This document shows positions 45,072-53,458 of a stretch of DNA of 64,000 nt, piece after piece (positions within the stretch are counted from its first letter, which is position 1; every line of letters begins with the position of its first letter). The notes under the pieces were generated by a model. It was not told where the DNA came from. It worked only from the letters and a program-made list of their open reading frames with translations, and did not search any database. The DNA comes from Marinomonas posidonica_A (lineage in GTDB: Bacteria; Pseudomonadota; Gammaproteobacteria; Pseudomonadales; Marinomonadaceae), in assembly GCF_043643765.1 (NCBI RefSeq), contig NZ_JBHZSP010000011.1, positions 62,001-126,000 of the forward strand. The letters run 5' to 3'. Position numbers and translations under genes: made by a program.

Positions 45072-45719
45072 TTAATTTATTTTTTTGGCACCAAGAGCGC
45101 GCATTACAAATTCAGTGACCGCTAATTCGGCTCGTTCAAAGTCATCTTCATCTAATGATGTCTTAGCCAGTAGCACTTCCATTTGCAGAGAGAAATCCGC
45201 ATAGGTTTGTGTGGCAGCCCAGATGGTAAAAAACAAATGCTCAGCGTCTATATCAGCGATTAACCCTTTACTTATCCATGACTTAACTAATTTAACATCA
45301 CGTTCAAACTGTGGTTTTAAATGGCTCACTAGATAGTCCTTTAGCATTGGTGCACCGCTAATAATTTCGTGAGCGAACACTTTCGAACCGTTCGGATAAA
45401 GGCGAGATAACTGCATTTTTTCATGGACGTAGCGACGAATGACCTGCTCTGGTGTATCGCCGTCTTTTTCAAGAAAAGACAGCTTTTCGATCCAAATATC
45501 AAGCATCTCTTTGAGTACTCGTTTATACAGTAACTCTTTGTTTGAAAAGTAATAAATTAGATTTTGCTTGGATATTTTAGCGACTGCGGCAATGGCTTCC
45601 ATAGAAGACCCGTTATAGCCTTTCTCTGCAAAAACAATTTCCGCTGAGCGTAAAATTCTCGCTTCCAATTCTTGTCGATTAATAGACTGCTTCGTTTGTT
45701 TCTGTTTTTTCACTACCAA
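45072..45719 (-). CDS. RutR-like TetR-family regulator
   Basis: The 215-aa protein has an N-terminal TetR HTH (AEIVFAEKGYNGSSMEAIAAV then ISKQNLIYYFSNKELLY). Its ligand domain follows E. coli RutR closely: VLKEMLDIWIEKL, LSRLYPNGSKVFAHEIISGAP, then IDAEHLFFTIWAATQTYADFS, which corresponds to the uracil-pocket region of RutR. RutR is a sensor of uracil/thymine that represses pyrimidine-use genes. The start may be the TTG at 45719 (AGGTGG 8 nt upstream) or the GTG at 45713. It lies between the two operons that carry RutR-like boxes. Confidence 0.88.
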   Translation of the reverse strand: MVVKKQKQTKQSINRQELEARILRSAEIVFAEKGYNGSSMEAIAAVAKISKQNLIYYFSNKELLYKRVLKEMLDIWIEKLSFLEKDGDTPEQVIRRYVHEKMQLSRLYPNGSKVFAHEIISGAPMLKDYLVSHLKPQFERDVKLVKSWISKGLIADIDAEHLFFTIWAATQTYADFSLQMEVLLAKTSLDEDDFERAELAVTEFVMRALGAKKIN

Positions 45720-45934
45720 ACTTTATTCCACCTTTTATTTGTTTTTAACCGTTTTTCCAAAGTATCACAAATATATGTTTTTAAAGGTTATTTTTTAATT
45801 TATCAGCGTCATTTTGAGAACGCTTATGGCTATTAATATGGCGTTATTTCACTGAATCAAGACAGTGTTATTTAAAAACTTGGCCTAGTTATTGCTGACC
45901 GAAAAGACAAGTTCAAATTTTTTTATTCAGTTTT

Positions 45935-45950
45935 TTTACCTTTTGGTAAA
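45935..45950. promoter_or_regulatory. RutR-like operator upstream of the amidohydrolase gene
   Basis: TTTACC-TTTT-GGTAAA is a perfect 6+6 palindrome ending 27 bp before the start codon of the amidohydrolase. It matches the cofG-side site in half-sites, spacing and distance from the gene. Confidence 0.8.
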
Positions 45951-45977
45951 TGTATTTAACGGTAATAGGAGACGGCC

Positions 45978-47225
45978 ATGCAAGACCTTCGAATTAACGA
46001 ACAACGCCTTTGGGATACGTTAATGGAAATGGGGGAAATTGGCGGCACCAAAAAAGGCGGCTGTAATCGTTTAGCCGGAACGGATTTGGATAAACAAGCT
46101 CGCGATCTTTTTGTGTCTTGGTGTGAAGCTTGTGGTTGCACAGTGGAAGTAGACAAAATTGGCAACATTTTTGCTCGTCGACCTGGTACCAATAACAATT
46201 TACCAGCCGTCGGTACAGGCAGCCATCTTGATACTCAACCCACTGGCGGTAAGTTCGATGGTGTCTTTGGTGTGCTATCGGGCGTTGAGGTATTACGAAC
46301 CCTTCATGAAAACCAGATAGAGACACCAACGGCGATGGAGTTCTCTGTTTGGACCAATGAAGAAGGCTCTCGTTTCCAGCCCGCTATGCAAGGTTCTGGT
46401 ACCTATGTCGGTCGCTTCGATTTAGAAGCTGAATTAAATAAAACCGATGTGAATGGCATTCGTCTCGGTGATGAGTTGGAACGCATTGGCTACCTAGGAG
46501 ATATGGAATTGGGTAGCCGCCATATGGGGGCATTTTTTGAGGCACACATTGAACAAGGCCCTATACTGGAAGATGAAAAAAAGGCCATTGGTATTGTGCG
46601 CTTAGGTCAAGGCATTCGCTGGTATAACGTAGAGGTGGTCGGTCGTCCTTCGCACTCCGGCACCACGCCAATGCATTTACGTAAGGATGCCATGTTAGCA
46701 GCCTCAGCCATTGTTACCGAAATGAATAATATCGCTCATCGTCACGAAAATGGTTTGGGGACTGTTGGTTATATGGATGTGTGGCCAAACTCGCGTAATA
46801 CGATTCCGGGCAAGGTAACCTTTAGTGCGGATTTACGTAACCCACGGCCTGATGTGTTATTGACCATGCATGAAGAGCTGGAAGCCTTTTGTAAAAAGAT
46901 CGCCAAAGAGCATGACCTTGACGTCAATCTAGATCACTTTTGGTATTTCGCACCGGTGGAGTTTAATGCGTCTGATGATGTTAAAGCCGCCACCGAAAAA
47001 TTAGGTTATAGCCATATGGATATCTATGCTGGCGCTGGACATGACGCCTGCTATATGGCGGATTTGGTCCCAACAGGGATGATTTTTACGCCGTGTTTAA
47101 ACGGCATCAGTCACAACGAAGCCGAGTACAGTTCTCCAGAAGAGTGTGCAGCCGGTGCCAATGTGCTGCTGCATACCATGTTAGAAGCCAGTGACCGAAT
47201 TGCCCAAGAACATAAAAAAGCATAA
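45978..47225 (+). CDS. M20 amidohydrolase, probable beta-ureidopropionase
   Basis: The 415-aa enzyme is a di-zinc M20 amidase of the N-carbamoyl amino acid / allantoate hydrolase group. Metal-ligand segments are GTGSHLDTQPTGGKFDG (His83, Asp94), WTNEEG (Glu128/Glu129), FEAHIEQGP (His190) and a C-terminal AGAGHDACYMA. In the reductive pyrimidine pathway this enzyme cleaves N-carbamoyl-beta-alanine to beta-alanine, ammonia and CO2, which fits the dihydropyrimidinase two genes downstream. Allantoate or hydantoin-derived substrates are alternatives. AGGAG lies 6 nt before the ATG. Confidence 0.85.
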   Translation: MQDLRINEQRLWDTLMEMGEIGGTKKGGCNRLAGTDLDKQARDLFVSWCEACGCTVEVDKIGNIFARRPGTNNNLPAVGTGSHLDTQPTGGKFDGVFGVLSGVEVLRTLHENQIETPTAMEFSVWTNEEGSRFQPAMQGSGTYVGRFDLEAELNKTDVNGIRLGDELERIGYLGDMELGSRHMGAFFEAHIEQGPILEDEKKAIGIVRLGQGIRWYNVEVVGRPSHSGTTPMHLRKDAMLAASAIVTEMNNIAHRHENGLGTVGYMDVWPNSRNTIPGKVTFSADLRNPRPDVLLTMHEELEAFCKKIAKEHDLDVNLDHFWYFAPVEFNASDDVKAATEKLGYSHMDIYAGAGHDACYMADLVPTGMIFTPCLNGISHNEAEYSSPEECAAGANVLLHTMLEASDRIAQEHKKA

Positions 47226-47255
47226 TCCTTGTCCACAAGAGACGAGATGAAGAAA

Positions 47256-47279
47256 GGGCGCTCAATAAACTGAGCGCCC
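47256..47279 (+). promoter_or_regulatory. Intercistronic hairpin between amidohydrolase and permease
   Basis: GGGCGCTCA / TGAGCGCCC is a strong 9-bp stem with a 6-nt loop and no T-run after it. It probably stabilises or tunes the polycistronic mRNA rather than ending it. Confidence 0.65.
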
Positions 47280-47341
47280 ACCTTGAATGAAGCAATAATC
47301 CCATAATAACGATCAACCCAAGAATAGAAGAGGTGGCAAAA

Positions 47342-48826
47342 ATGACCAGCAAGTCTGTTAAGCAAGGTGAGTTTTATGAGTTAGAGGTCGACAGCGACCT
47401 GCAAAACAGCACAGCCTATAACGACGACCTTGCTCCGACTAAGATCAAGGATCGCACATGGAGCAAATGGAACATCGCCGCCCTTTGGGTCGGGATGTCC
47501 ATTTGTGTGCCGACTTACACCCTAGGTGGCGTACTGACCGCTTATTTCGGGTTATCTGTTACGGAAGCCCTGTTCACCATTTTGATTGCGAATGTTATCT
47601 TGCTGGTGCCACTTACCTTGAATGCCTACCCTGGTACAAAATTTGGCATTCCTTTCCCTGTCCTATTACGCTCCTCCTTTGGCATGGTGGGGTCCAACAT
47701 CCCCTGCTTGATTCGAGCCATTGTCGCCTGTGGCTGGTTTGGAATTCAAACCATGTTTGGTGGTTTGGCCATTCACTTATTTCTCTCTGCCATCTCAGAT
47801 GGTTGGGCTAGCTTAGGTGGCGTGGGCGAAGTCATTGGCTTCTTCATTTTCTGGGCACTGAACATGTACGTTGTCATCAAGGGGGCGGAATCCATCAAAT
47901 GGCTTGAAACATTGGCCGCACCTTTGCTCCTTATTGTTGGCATTGGCTTAATGGTTTGGGCTGGCGGCAAGGTATCCTTTACGGAGATTTTAGCCACACC
48001 CGCTAACCGTCCAGAAGACGCTGGCTTTATGGGTTATTTTTTAGGTGGCTTGACCGCGATGGTCGGTTTTTGGGCGACACTGTCACTCAATATTCCTGAC
48101 TTCAGTCGTTATGCCAAAACGCAGAAAGACCAAGTGATTGGTCAAATTATTGGCCTGCCGGTCACCATGTTTTTCTTTGCCGCATTGGGTGTCGTACTAA
48201 CGGCCGCTTCTAGTACGTTAGTTGGGGAAACCATTTCCGATCCGATTTCGTTAATTGGTAAAATTGACAGCCCTGTTTGGGTTGCCGTGGCTATGGTATT
48301 AATTGTGATTGCGACCCTATCAACCAACACAGCGGCCAACGTGGTATCGCCAACCAATGACTTCCAGAACATTGCACCGAAACTCATCAACCATACTCGC
48401 GGAGCCTTATTGACGGGGTTTATTGGCATTTTATTGATGGGCTGGGAACTGCTCAAAAAAATGGGCATGTTGGAATCGGATATCAGTGTTGAAAGCATGT
48501 ACTCAAACTGGCTATTAGGCTACTCCAGCTTACTTGGCCCTATTGCAGGCATTATGATTGTCGATTACTTCTTAATCAAACGTCAGCATTTGGATCTGGT
48601 TGCCTTATATACTCCAAGTAGCTTGTATCCAGCGTTCAACAACGCAGGTCTCATCGCTTTTGCTGCCCCGGTATTGATTACACTAATTGCTTTGAATGTG
48701 CCGTCATTAGGCTGGTTCTATAACTATGGTTGGTTTACCGGTGCTTTCACTGGCGCTTTGCTGTACTTCATCTTAGCCAATCTACAAAGCGCATCAGCGA
48801 ACCAAACCGATGCTGTGGCCTCATAA
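47342..48826 (+). CDS. NCS1-family nucleobase/hydantoin permease
   Basis: The 494-aa protein has about twelve membrane helices and NCS1 features: WNIAALWVGMSICVPTY in the first helix, a Gly-rich second region with GIPFPVLLRSSFG, and the NIPDFSRYAKT segment. NCS1 carriers import uracil, allantoin, hydantoins or cytosine with Na+ or H+. Here it is flanked by a ureidopropionase and a dihydropyrimidinase, so uracil/thymine is the best guess. The ATG at 47342 is preferred to the GTG at 47333 because AGAGGTGG lies at the right distance. Confidence 0.9.
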   Translation: MTSKSVKQGEFYELEVDSDLQNSTAYNDDLAPTKIKDRTWSKWNIAALWVGMSICVPTYTLGGVLTAYFGLSVTEALFTILIANVILLVPLTLNAYPGTKFGIPFPVLLRSSFGMVGSNIPCLIRAIVACGWFGIQTMFGGLAIHLFLSAISDGWASLGGVGEVIGFFIFWALNMYVVIKGAESIKWLETLAAPLLLIVGIGLMVWAGGKVSFTEILATPANRPEDAGFMGYFLGGLTAMVGFWATLSLNIPDFSRYAKTQKDQVIGQIIGLPVTMFFFAALGVVLTAASSTLVGETISDPISLIGKIDSPVWVAVAMVLIVIATLSTNTAANVVSPTNDFQNIAPKLINHTRGALLTGFIGILLMGWELLKKMGMLESDISVESMYSNWLLGYSSLLGPIAGIMIVDYFLIKRQHLDLVALYTPSSLYPAFNNAGLIAFAAPVLITLIALNVPSLGWFYNYGWFTGAFTGALLYFILANLQSASANQTDAVAS

Positions 48827-48956
48827 AATCTAATTTAACCTCACTGGCGTTGCCTGTTTCCGTCTAGAACGGTAGCAGAGCAATGCCATCCTTCAACGTT
48901 GGTAACCCGTGAACGAGCAAGATCCACTTGCTGGTCGGTCGCGCTTGCCCAAATTT

Positions 48957-48964
48957 AACAACAA
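48957..48964 (+). promoter_or_regulatory. AACAACAA motif upstream of the dihydropyrimidinase start
   Basis: This is an exact AAnAAnAA 'catabolite activity' type motif 24 bases before the ATG. In Pseudomonas such motifs near the ribosome-binding site are bound by Hfq/Crc to block translation. Confidence 0.4.
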
Positions 48965-48987
48965 ACCTGTAGAAAAAAGGACGGCAT

Positions 48988-50427
48988 ATGAGTCTATTAA
49001 TCAAAGGCGGAACCATTGTCACCCATGAAGAAACCTTTCAAGCCGACATTCTCTGTAAAGACAATAAAATTGTCGAAATTGGCAGCATCAGTCAGCTACC
49101 CAATGATGTAGAAACCATTGACGCTACTGGTAAGCTCATCATGCCTGGCGGCATTGATCCCCATACTCACATGCAACTACCTTTTATGGGCACAGTGGCA
49201 AAAGACGATTTCGCCTCTGGTACGGCCGCAGCGTTGGCAGGAGGAACCACCAGCATCATTGATTTCGTGATTCCAAACCCACAACAATCACTTTTAGACG
49301 CTTACCATCAATGGCGTGGTTGGGCAGAAAAAGCTCATTCAAACTATACCTTTCACGTGGCCATTACCTGGTGGGACGACTCCGTCGCGGAAGAAATGAA
49401 AGTACTGGTTGATCAACATGGTGTGAACAGTTTTAAACACTTTATGGCGTATAAAAATGCCATCATGGCAACAGACGACATTCTGGTATCCAGCTTCACA
49501 AAGTGCCTTGAGCTGGGCGCCATTCCTACCGTTCACGCCGAAAATGGGGAACTGGTGTATCACCTACAAAACAAACTGCTTGCTGAAGGCATGATCGGAC
49601 CAGAGGCTCACCCTCTATCTCGTCCATCCTCTGTAGAAGGCGAGGCCGCGAATCGCGCCATTAGTATCGCCAACACACTAGGTGCACCTATTTATCTGGT
49701 TCACGTCTCCACTGAAGAAGCCGTTGATGCCATTCGCTATGCCAAAGATCACGGTCAAACAGTATTTGGCGAAGTACTCGCTGGTCATTTAACAGTGGAT
49801 GACAGTGTTTACCAAACCCCCGACTGGGCTACGGCCGCCGCCCACGTAATGAGCCCACCATTTCGCCCTAAACATCACCAAGATGCGCTTTGGAAAGGGG
49901 TACAAGGGGGAACCTTACAGACCACAGCTACTGACCACTGTGCTTTTTGTGCAGATCAAAAAGCCATGGGGAAAGACAACTTTGCCCAGATCCCAAATGG
50001 CACTGCCGGTGTCGAAGAACGCATGATGGTACTATGGGAAAAGGGCGTGAATGAAGGCAAGATCACCGCCAATGAATTTGTTGCTTTGACCTCGACCAAT
50101 ACCGCAAAAATATTCAACATCTACCCGAACAAAGGTTGTATTCGAGTAGGCGCTGATGCCGATTTGGTCATCTGGAACCCGGCCGCGAAAAAGACCATTT
50201 CTGCGAAAACTCATCACTCAAAAATTGAACACAGTATTTTCGAAGGGATGGAGATAAACGGTGTGCCTGAGACAACCATTTGCAATGGTAAATTGGCTTG
50301 GCACAACAATACCCTTATCGCTAAATCAGGAGAAGGGAAATACATAGATCGCCCCGCCTACGCACCTTTCTATGAGGCGCTGCGTAAGCGCAAAGAGTTG
50401 AACAAACCGGTAGCAGTGGCACGTTAA
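48988..50427 (+). CDS. Dihydropyrimidinase (hydantoinase)
   Basis: The 479-aa enzyme opens dihydrouracil/dihydrothymine to N-carbamoyl-beta-amino acids. Metal and catalytic residues are intact: His59 and His61 (GGIDPHTH), the carboxylated Lys150 with Tyr155 (SFKHFMAYK), His183 (VHAENG), His239 (YLVHVS) and Asp316 (TATDHC). The QLPFMGT loop after the HxH motif is typical of true dihydropyrimidinases. It is the last gene of the set and is followed by a strong terminator. AAAAGGA lies about 7 nt before the ATG. Confidence 0.93.
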   Translation: MSLLIKGGTIVTHEETFQADILCKDNKIVEIGSISQLPNDVETIDATGKLIMPGGIDPHTHMQLPFMGTVAKDDFASGTAAALAGGTTSIIDFVIPNPQQSLLDAYHQWRGWAEKAHSNYTFHVAITWWDDSVAEEMKVLVDQHGVNSFKHFMAYKNAIMATDDILVSSFTKCLELGAIPTVHAENGELVYHLQNKLLAEGMIGPEAHPLSRPSSVEGEAANRAISIANTLGAPIYLVHVSTEEAVDAIRYAKDHGQTVFGEVLAGHLTVDDSVYQTPDWATAAAHVMSPPFRPKHHQDALWKGVQGGTLQTTATDHCAFCADQKAMGKDNFAQIPNGTAGVEERMMVLWEKGVNEGKITANEFVALTSTNTAKIFNIYPNKGCIRVGADADLVIWNPAAKKTISAKTHHSKIEHSIFEGMEINGVPETTICNGKLAWHNNTLIAKSGEGKYIDRPAYAPFYEALRKRKELNKPVAVAR

Positions 50428-50461
50428 TTCAACGCACTTTGATGCCCAAAATACGACGCAC

Positions 50462-50497
50462 AAAAAAGCGATGTGATCACACACATCGCTTTTTTTG
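50462..50497. terminator. Terminator after the dihydropyrimidinase gene
   Basis: GCGATGTG / CACATCGC with a 6-nt loop is flanked by six As and seven Ts, so it can serve both this operon and pgpA from the other side. Confidence 0.92.
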
Positions 50498-50524
50498 ATC
50501 TAATTTAGGCCTCAAGGAAGCGCA

Positions 50525-51016
50525 TTAAAAACGTTCTATAACAAAATGCACAATGGCTTGCAGCACCACAAAAGACATGACGCCGGCGAGAATGTCATCA
50601 AGCATAATACCAAAACCACCATGAATGTTTTTATCGACCCATGAAATCGGCCAAGGCTTTAAAATGTCAAACAGACGAAACAAAATAAACCCCAATACAA
50701 GATAAAGCCAACCTGCAGGGGCCATCCACATGGTGATCCAGAAACCAACGAATTCATCCCACACAATACCCGCATGGTCATGCACTCCCATGTCTTTCGA
50801 CGTCTTGCCACACAGATAAATACCCAGCAGCGAGGTAAGCACTAATACCACCAAGTATTCCATATTGGACAGGTCTTGTAGGAACCAAATAAATAACGGC
50901 ACCGCCGCCAAGGTACCAAACGTGCCTGGGGCTTTTGGCGCTGCACCAGAACCAAGACCAAACGCCAGAAAATGAATCGGATTTCGCCATACAGAGGCGG
51001 GGGCAGAATTTGCCAT
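50525..51016 (-). CDS. pgpA: Phosphatidylglycerophosphatase A
   Basis: PgpA dephosphorylates phosphatidylglycerophosphate in the inner membrane. The 163-aa protein has three to four membrane segments and the family residues in GSGAAPKAPGTFGTLAA, HDHAGIVWDEFVGFW and FRLFDILKPWPI. It is the last gene of the nrdR–ribD–nusB–thiL–pgpA series. Confidence 0.95.
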   Translation of the reverse strand: MANSAPASVWRNPIHFLAFGLGSGAAPKAPGTFGTLAAVPLFIWFLQDLSNMEYLVVLVLTSLLGIYLCGKTSKDMGVHDHAGIVWDEFVGFWITMWMAPAGWLYLVLGFILFRLFDILKPWPISWVDKNIHGGFGIMLDDILAGVMSFVVLQAIVHFVIERF

Positions 51017-51055
51017 AACGCGGAAACCTTCTAAAAAATTAAATGTATTGTACTG

Positions 51056-52009
51056 CTAAAAATGTTGCCAGCCAGACACATCACCATCGTACCCTTGAAT
51101 GGTGAAACCTGACGTTGTCACTTCGCCAACTTTGATACAAGGCAACCCTAGAGTTTGAGTAATCAAAGCAATTTCGGCCGCTTGAGAAGGCTCTGCGGTA
51201 AAGCACAGTTCATAATCGTCACCACCGGTTAACGCCAAATTCAACGCCTGCTCTGGCTGCCACTGCCTCAATTCATAGGAAATCGGTATGTGACTGGCAT
51301 CCAAATTTGCTCCCACCTTTGACGCGGATAAAATATGCTGAATATCTTGCGCTAAACCATCCGAAATATCCATCATCGCATTCACCACTCGCTTCAATGC
51401 CATGCCAGCGATTAACCGCGGTGACGGACGCCAAAAGCGTTCATAGAAATAATCAAAGCGTTCACTGGAAACCTGTGTTTGCCCAGTCACAATCGCCACT
51501 GCGGCGGCGGCATCTCCCAAGCAACCTGTTACATAAATATCATCTCCCACTTGCGCGTTAGCACGACAAGGGGTTTGATCATGCTCGACATAACCATGAA
51601 CTTGCAAGCTGATGGTTAAAGGGCCTTTTGTGGTGTCCCCGCCAACCAAAATCAAACCAATCGGCTCCGCCAATTCCGCCATACCTTGCGCCAACCCGGC
51701 AAGCCATTGTGGATCTGAGTGAGGCAAGGTCAAAGCTAAGGTGAAGAAAGCCGGTTTCGCTCCCATTGCCGCTAAATCGCTGACGCAAGTGGCCACCGCA
51801 CGATAACCAATATCAACAGGATCAGCATCATAGGGAAAATGACGACCTTCAATCAAGGTATCCATTGAAAATACCAAACTCTGACCCATTGGCACTTGCA
51901 CCTGAGCACAATCATCGCCGATGCCCAATAAAAGATCGTCACGACCTCGAATGCTTGCCATTTCAGAGGTCTGAAAGATGTTTTGTATCAACTCAAATTC
52001 TTTCAACAA
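51056..52009 (-). CDS. thiL: Thiamine-monophosphate kinase
   Basis: ThiL makes thiamine diphosphate from thiamine monophosphate. The 317-aa PurM-like ATP-binding protein shows LLGIGDDCAQV, FSMDTLIEGRHF, MDISDGLAQD and GGDDYELCF. The start MLKEFELIQNIF at 52009 is typical. It precedes pgpA by about 40 bp. Confidence 0.96.
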   Translation of the reverse strand: MLKEFELIQNIFQTSEMASIRGRDDLLLGIGDDCAQVQVPMGQSLVFSMDTLIEGRHFPYDADPVDIGYRAVATCVSDLAAMGAKPAFFTLALTLPHSDPQWLAGLAQGMAELAEPIGLILVGGDTTKGPLTISLQVHGYVEHDQTPCRANAQVGDDIYVTGCLGDAAAAVAIVTGQTQVSSERFDYFYERFWRPSPRLIAGMALKRVVNAMMDISDGLAQDIQHILSASKVGANLDASHIPISYELRQWQPEQALNLALTGGDDYELCFTAEPSQAAEIALITQTLGLPCIKVGEVTTSGFTIQGYDGDVSGWQHF

Positions 52010-52210
52010 AATGTCCTTTTATTCCTCAGCCAAGCCCACCAAAGAGGGATTGAGGAAAATCAATTTACGCCTTAAGAGGATACCGTATTGTCAGAAAGAT
52101 GTCAGAAGCAAAACGGTGAGGCAGGATCAAGCGCTGCAAAACAAACAAGGCCGACCATTTATCGCTGATCAGCCTTGTTAATCACTCATGAATAGTTCTC
52201 TACCGCAAGA

Positions 52211-52507
52211 TTAATCTTCTTTCGGGCGTTTCATTCGCGTCTTAGGTGTTGGTACCACTTCCAGATAAAAAGACTTCCAGTTCTGACTCTGTGCAGTACT
52301 GATATTAACCTTGATATCCCCTTCATGAATCTCACGAGCTTTGCTTTCAACTTGTCCAAACTTACAGTCAAATCCCCAAAAATCAGCCCCTTCTGGTAAG
52401 GCCTTAGCGCGCTCCTGCTTAATGTATTTCTTCACTTCGTTTTTTGCTTCTTCTATGAGGCGAGGGTAGTTTTTTTTGGGGTGAGATAACACAAAGTTCT
52501 TTTTCAT
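52211..52507 (-). CDS. DUF6172-type conserved small protein
   Basis: The 98-aa basic protein has a pattern I associate with a conserved family of unknown function: an N-terminal KKNFVLSHPKK, a helix with EAKNEVKKYIKQERAKALPEG, then DFWGFDCKFG. It has no signal peptide or membrane segment. It lies inside the nusB–thiL interval. Function unknown. Confidence 0.75.
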   Translation of the reverse strand: MKKNFVLSHPKKNYPRLIEEAKNEVKKYIKQERAKALPEGADFWGFDCKFGQVESKAREIHEGDIKVNISTAQSQNWKSFYLEVVPTPKTRMKRPKED

Positions 52508-52647
52508 TATGATCCTAAAATTATTGAGTAAAGCGGCGTTCTAGCTACTTTAATGTACCTATGATAACGGGTTAGACAGCCACCAGCCATTGATATAGAT
52601 AGGCCACGCCTATTTATGCTAGAAACCAACAAACCATTGCTCACCAT

Positions 52648-52695
52648 AAAAAAGCCCCCGTTTATTAGCGATGAGCCATAAACGGGGGCTTTTCG
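52648..52695 (-). terminator. Terminator downstream of nusB
   Basis: AGCCCCCGTTTAT / ATAAACGGGGGCT forms a 13-bp stem with a 12-nt loop. T-runs lie on both outer sides. It separates nusB from the DUF6172 gene and thiL. Confidence 0.9.
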
Positions 52696-52718
52696 ATGTC
52701 TAAAAGCAATAAATTGGC

Positions 52719-53219
52719 TTATTTTTTACGACGTGCGGCAATCTCTTCACGGCGCACACGTTGTGCTAACTTGTCCAAAATACCATTCACATATTTATGA
52801 CTTTCTGTGGCGCCAAAGCCTTTTGCCAATTCAACGCTTTCGTTGATCGCCACTCGATATGGCACGTCCAAACGCTCAGACAACTCAAACGCACCAATTC
52901 GCAATACAGCGAGTTCAATTGGATCAAGCTCTGCGAATGGACGATCCAATAGTTCTTCAAACAGGCTATCCAGTTTCTTAGCACCAGACGTGACACCTTG
53001 TAACACTTCACGGAAGTAAGCTTTATCGCAAGCTCCCATGTCCTGGTCCATCACAAATTGGGTTTCAATTTCACTTACCGCAGTGTGATTCATCTGCCAT
53101 TGGTAGACAGCTTGCAATGCCAAACGACGCGACGCACTGCGCATTTGTGAGCGTGAAGGTTTTTTGTCCTTACGCTGCGGTGCTGGGTTTTGTTCGTTTG
53201 TAGTTTCCACTTCGCTCAT
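52719..53219 (-). CDS. nusB: Transcription antitermination factor NusB
   Basis: NusB binds boxA RNA with NusE (S10) in rRNA antitermination. The 166-aa helical protein has the core SRRLALQAVYQWQ, AELDPIELAVLRIGAFEL and YRVAINESVELAKGFG. An N-terminal basic extension (about 22 residues) and a basic C-terminal tail flank the core. In most relatives ribH lies directly upstream; here about 240 bp without a gene separates it from ribD. Confidence 0.96.
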   Translation of the reverse strand: MSEVETTNEQNPAPQRKDKKPSRSQMRSASRRLALQAVYQWQMNHTAVSEIETQFVMDQDMGACDKAYFREVLQGVTSGAKKLDSLFEELLDRPFAELDPIELAVLRIGAFELSERLDVPYRVAINESVELAKGFGATESHKYVNGILDKLAQRVRREEIAARRKK

Positions 53220-53458
53220 TTTTTGCCTCAGTTATCCAGACTACACGACCTTTTGAGTATGTGTGTTCAGCCTGTTTTGTTGTACTCTAAGCCGTTATGG
53301 CCAAGAGCACGAGAATACGCTTTATCTTGGCGGGCGATTATAGCAACATTTACGCTAGGTTTCTCGGCAAACTTATCGAAATTTCACCAAGTTTTTAAGG
53401 TTTTTCTGCTTTCCTAAAAAAAGCGAGTGAAAGCAATGACTCAGTGATCTCTAGCCAC

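Noticed and set aside
47333..47341. GTG start for the NCS1 permease
   Set aside because: The GTG lies inside the AGAGGTGG ribosome-binding site; the ATG at 47342 has correct spacing.
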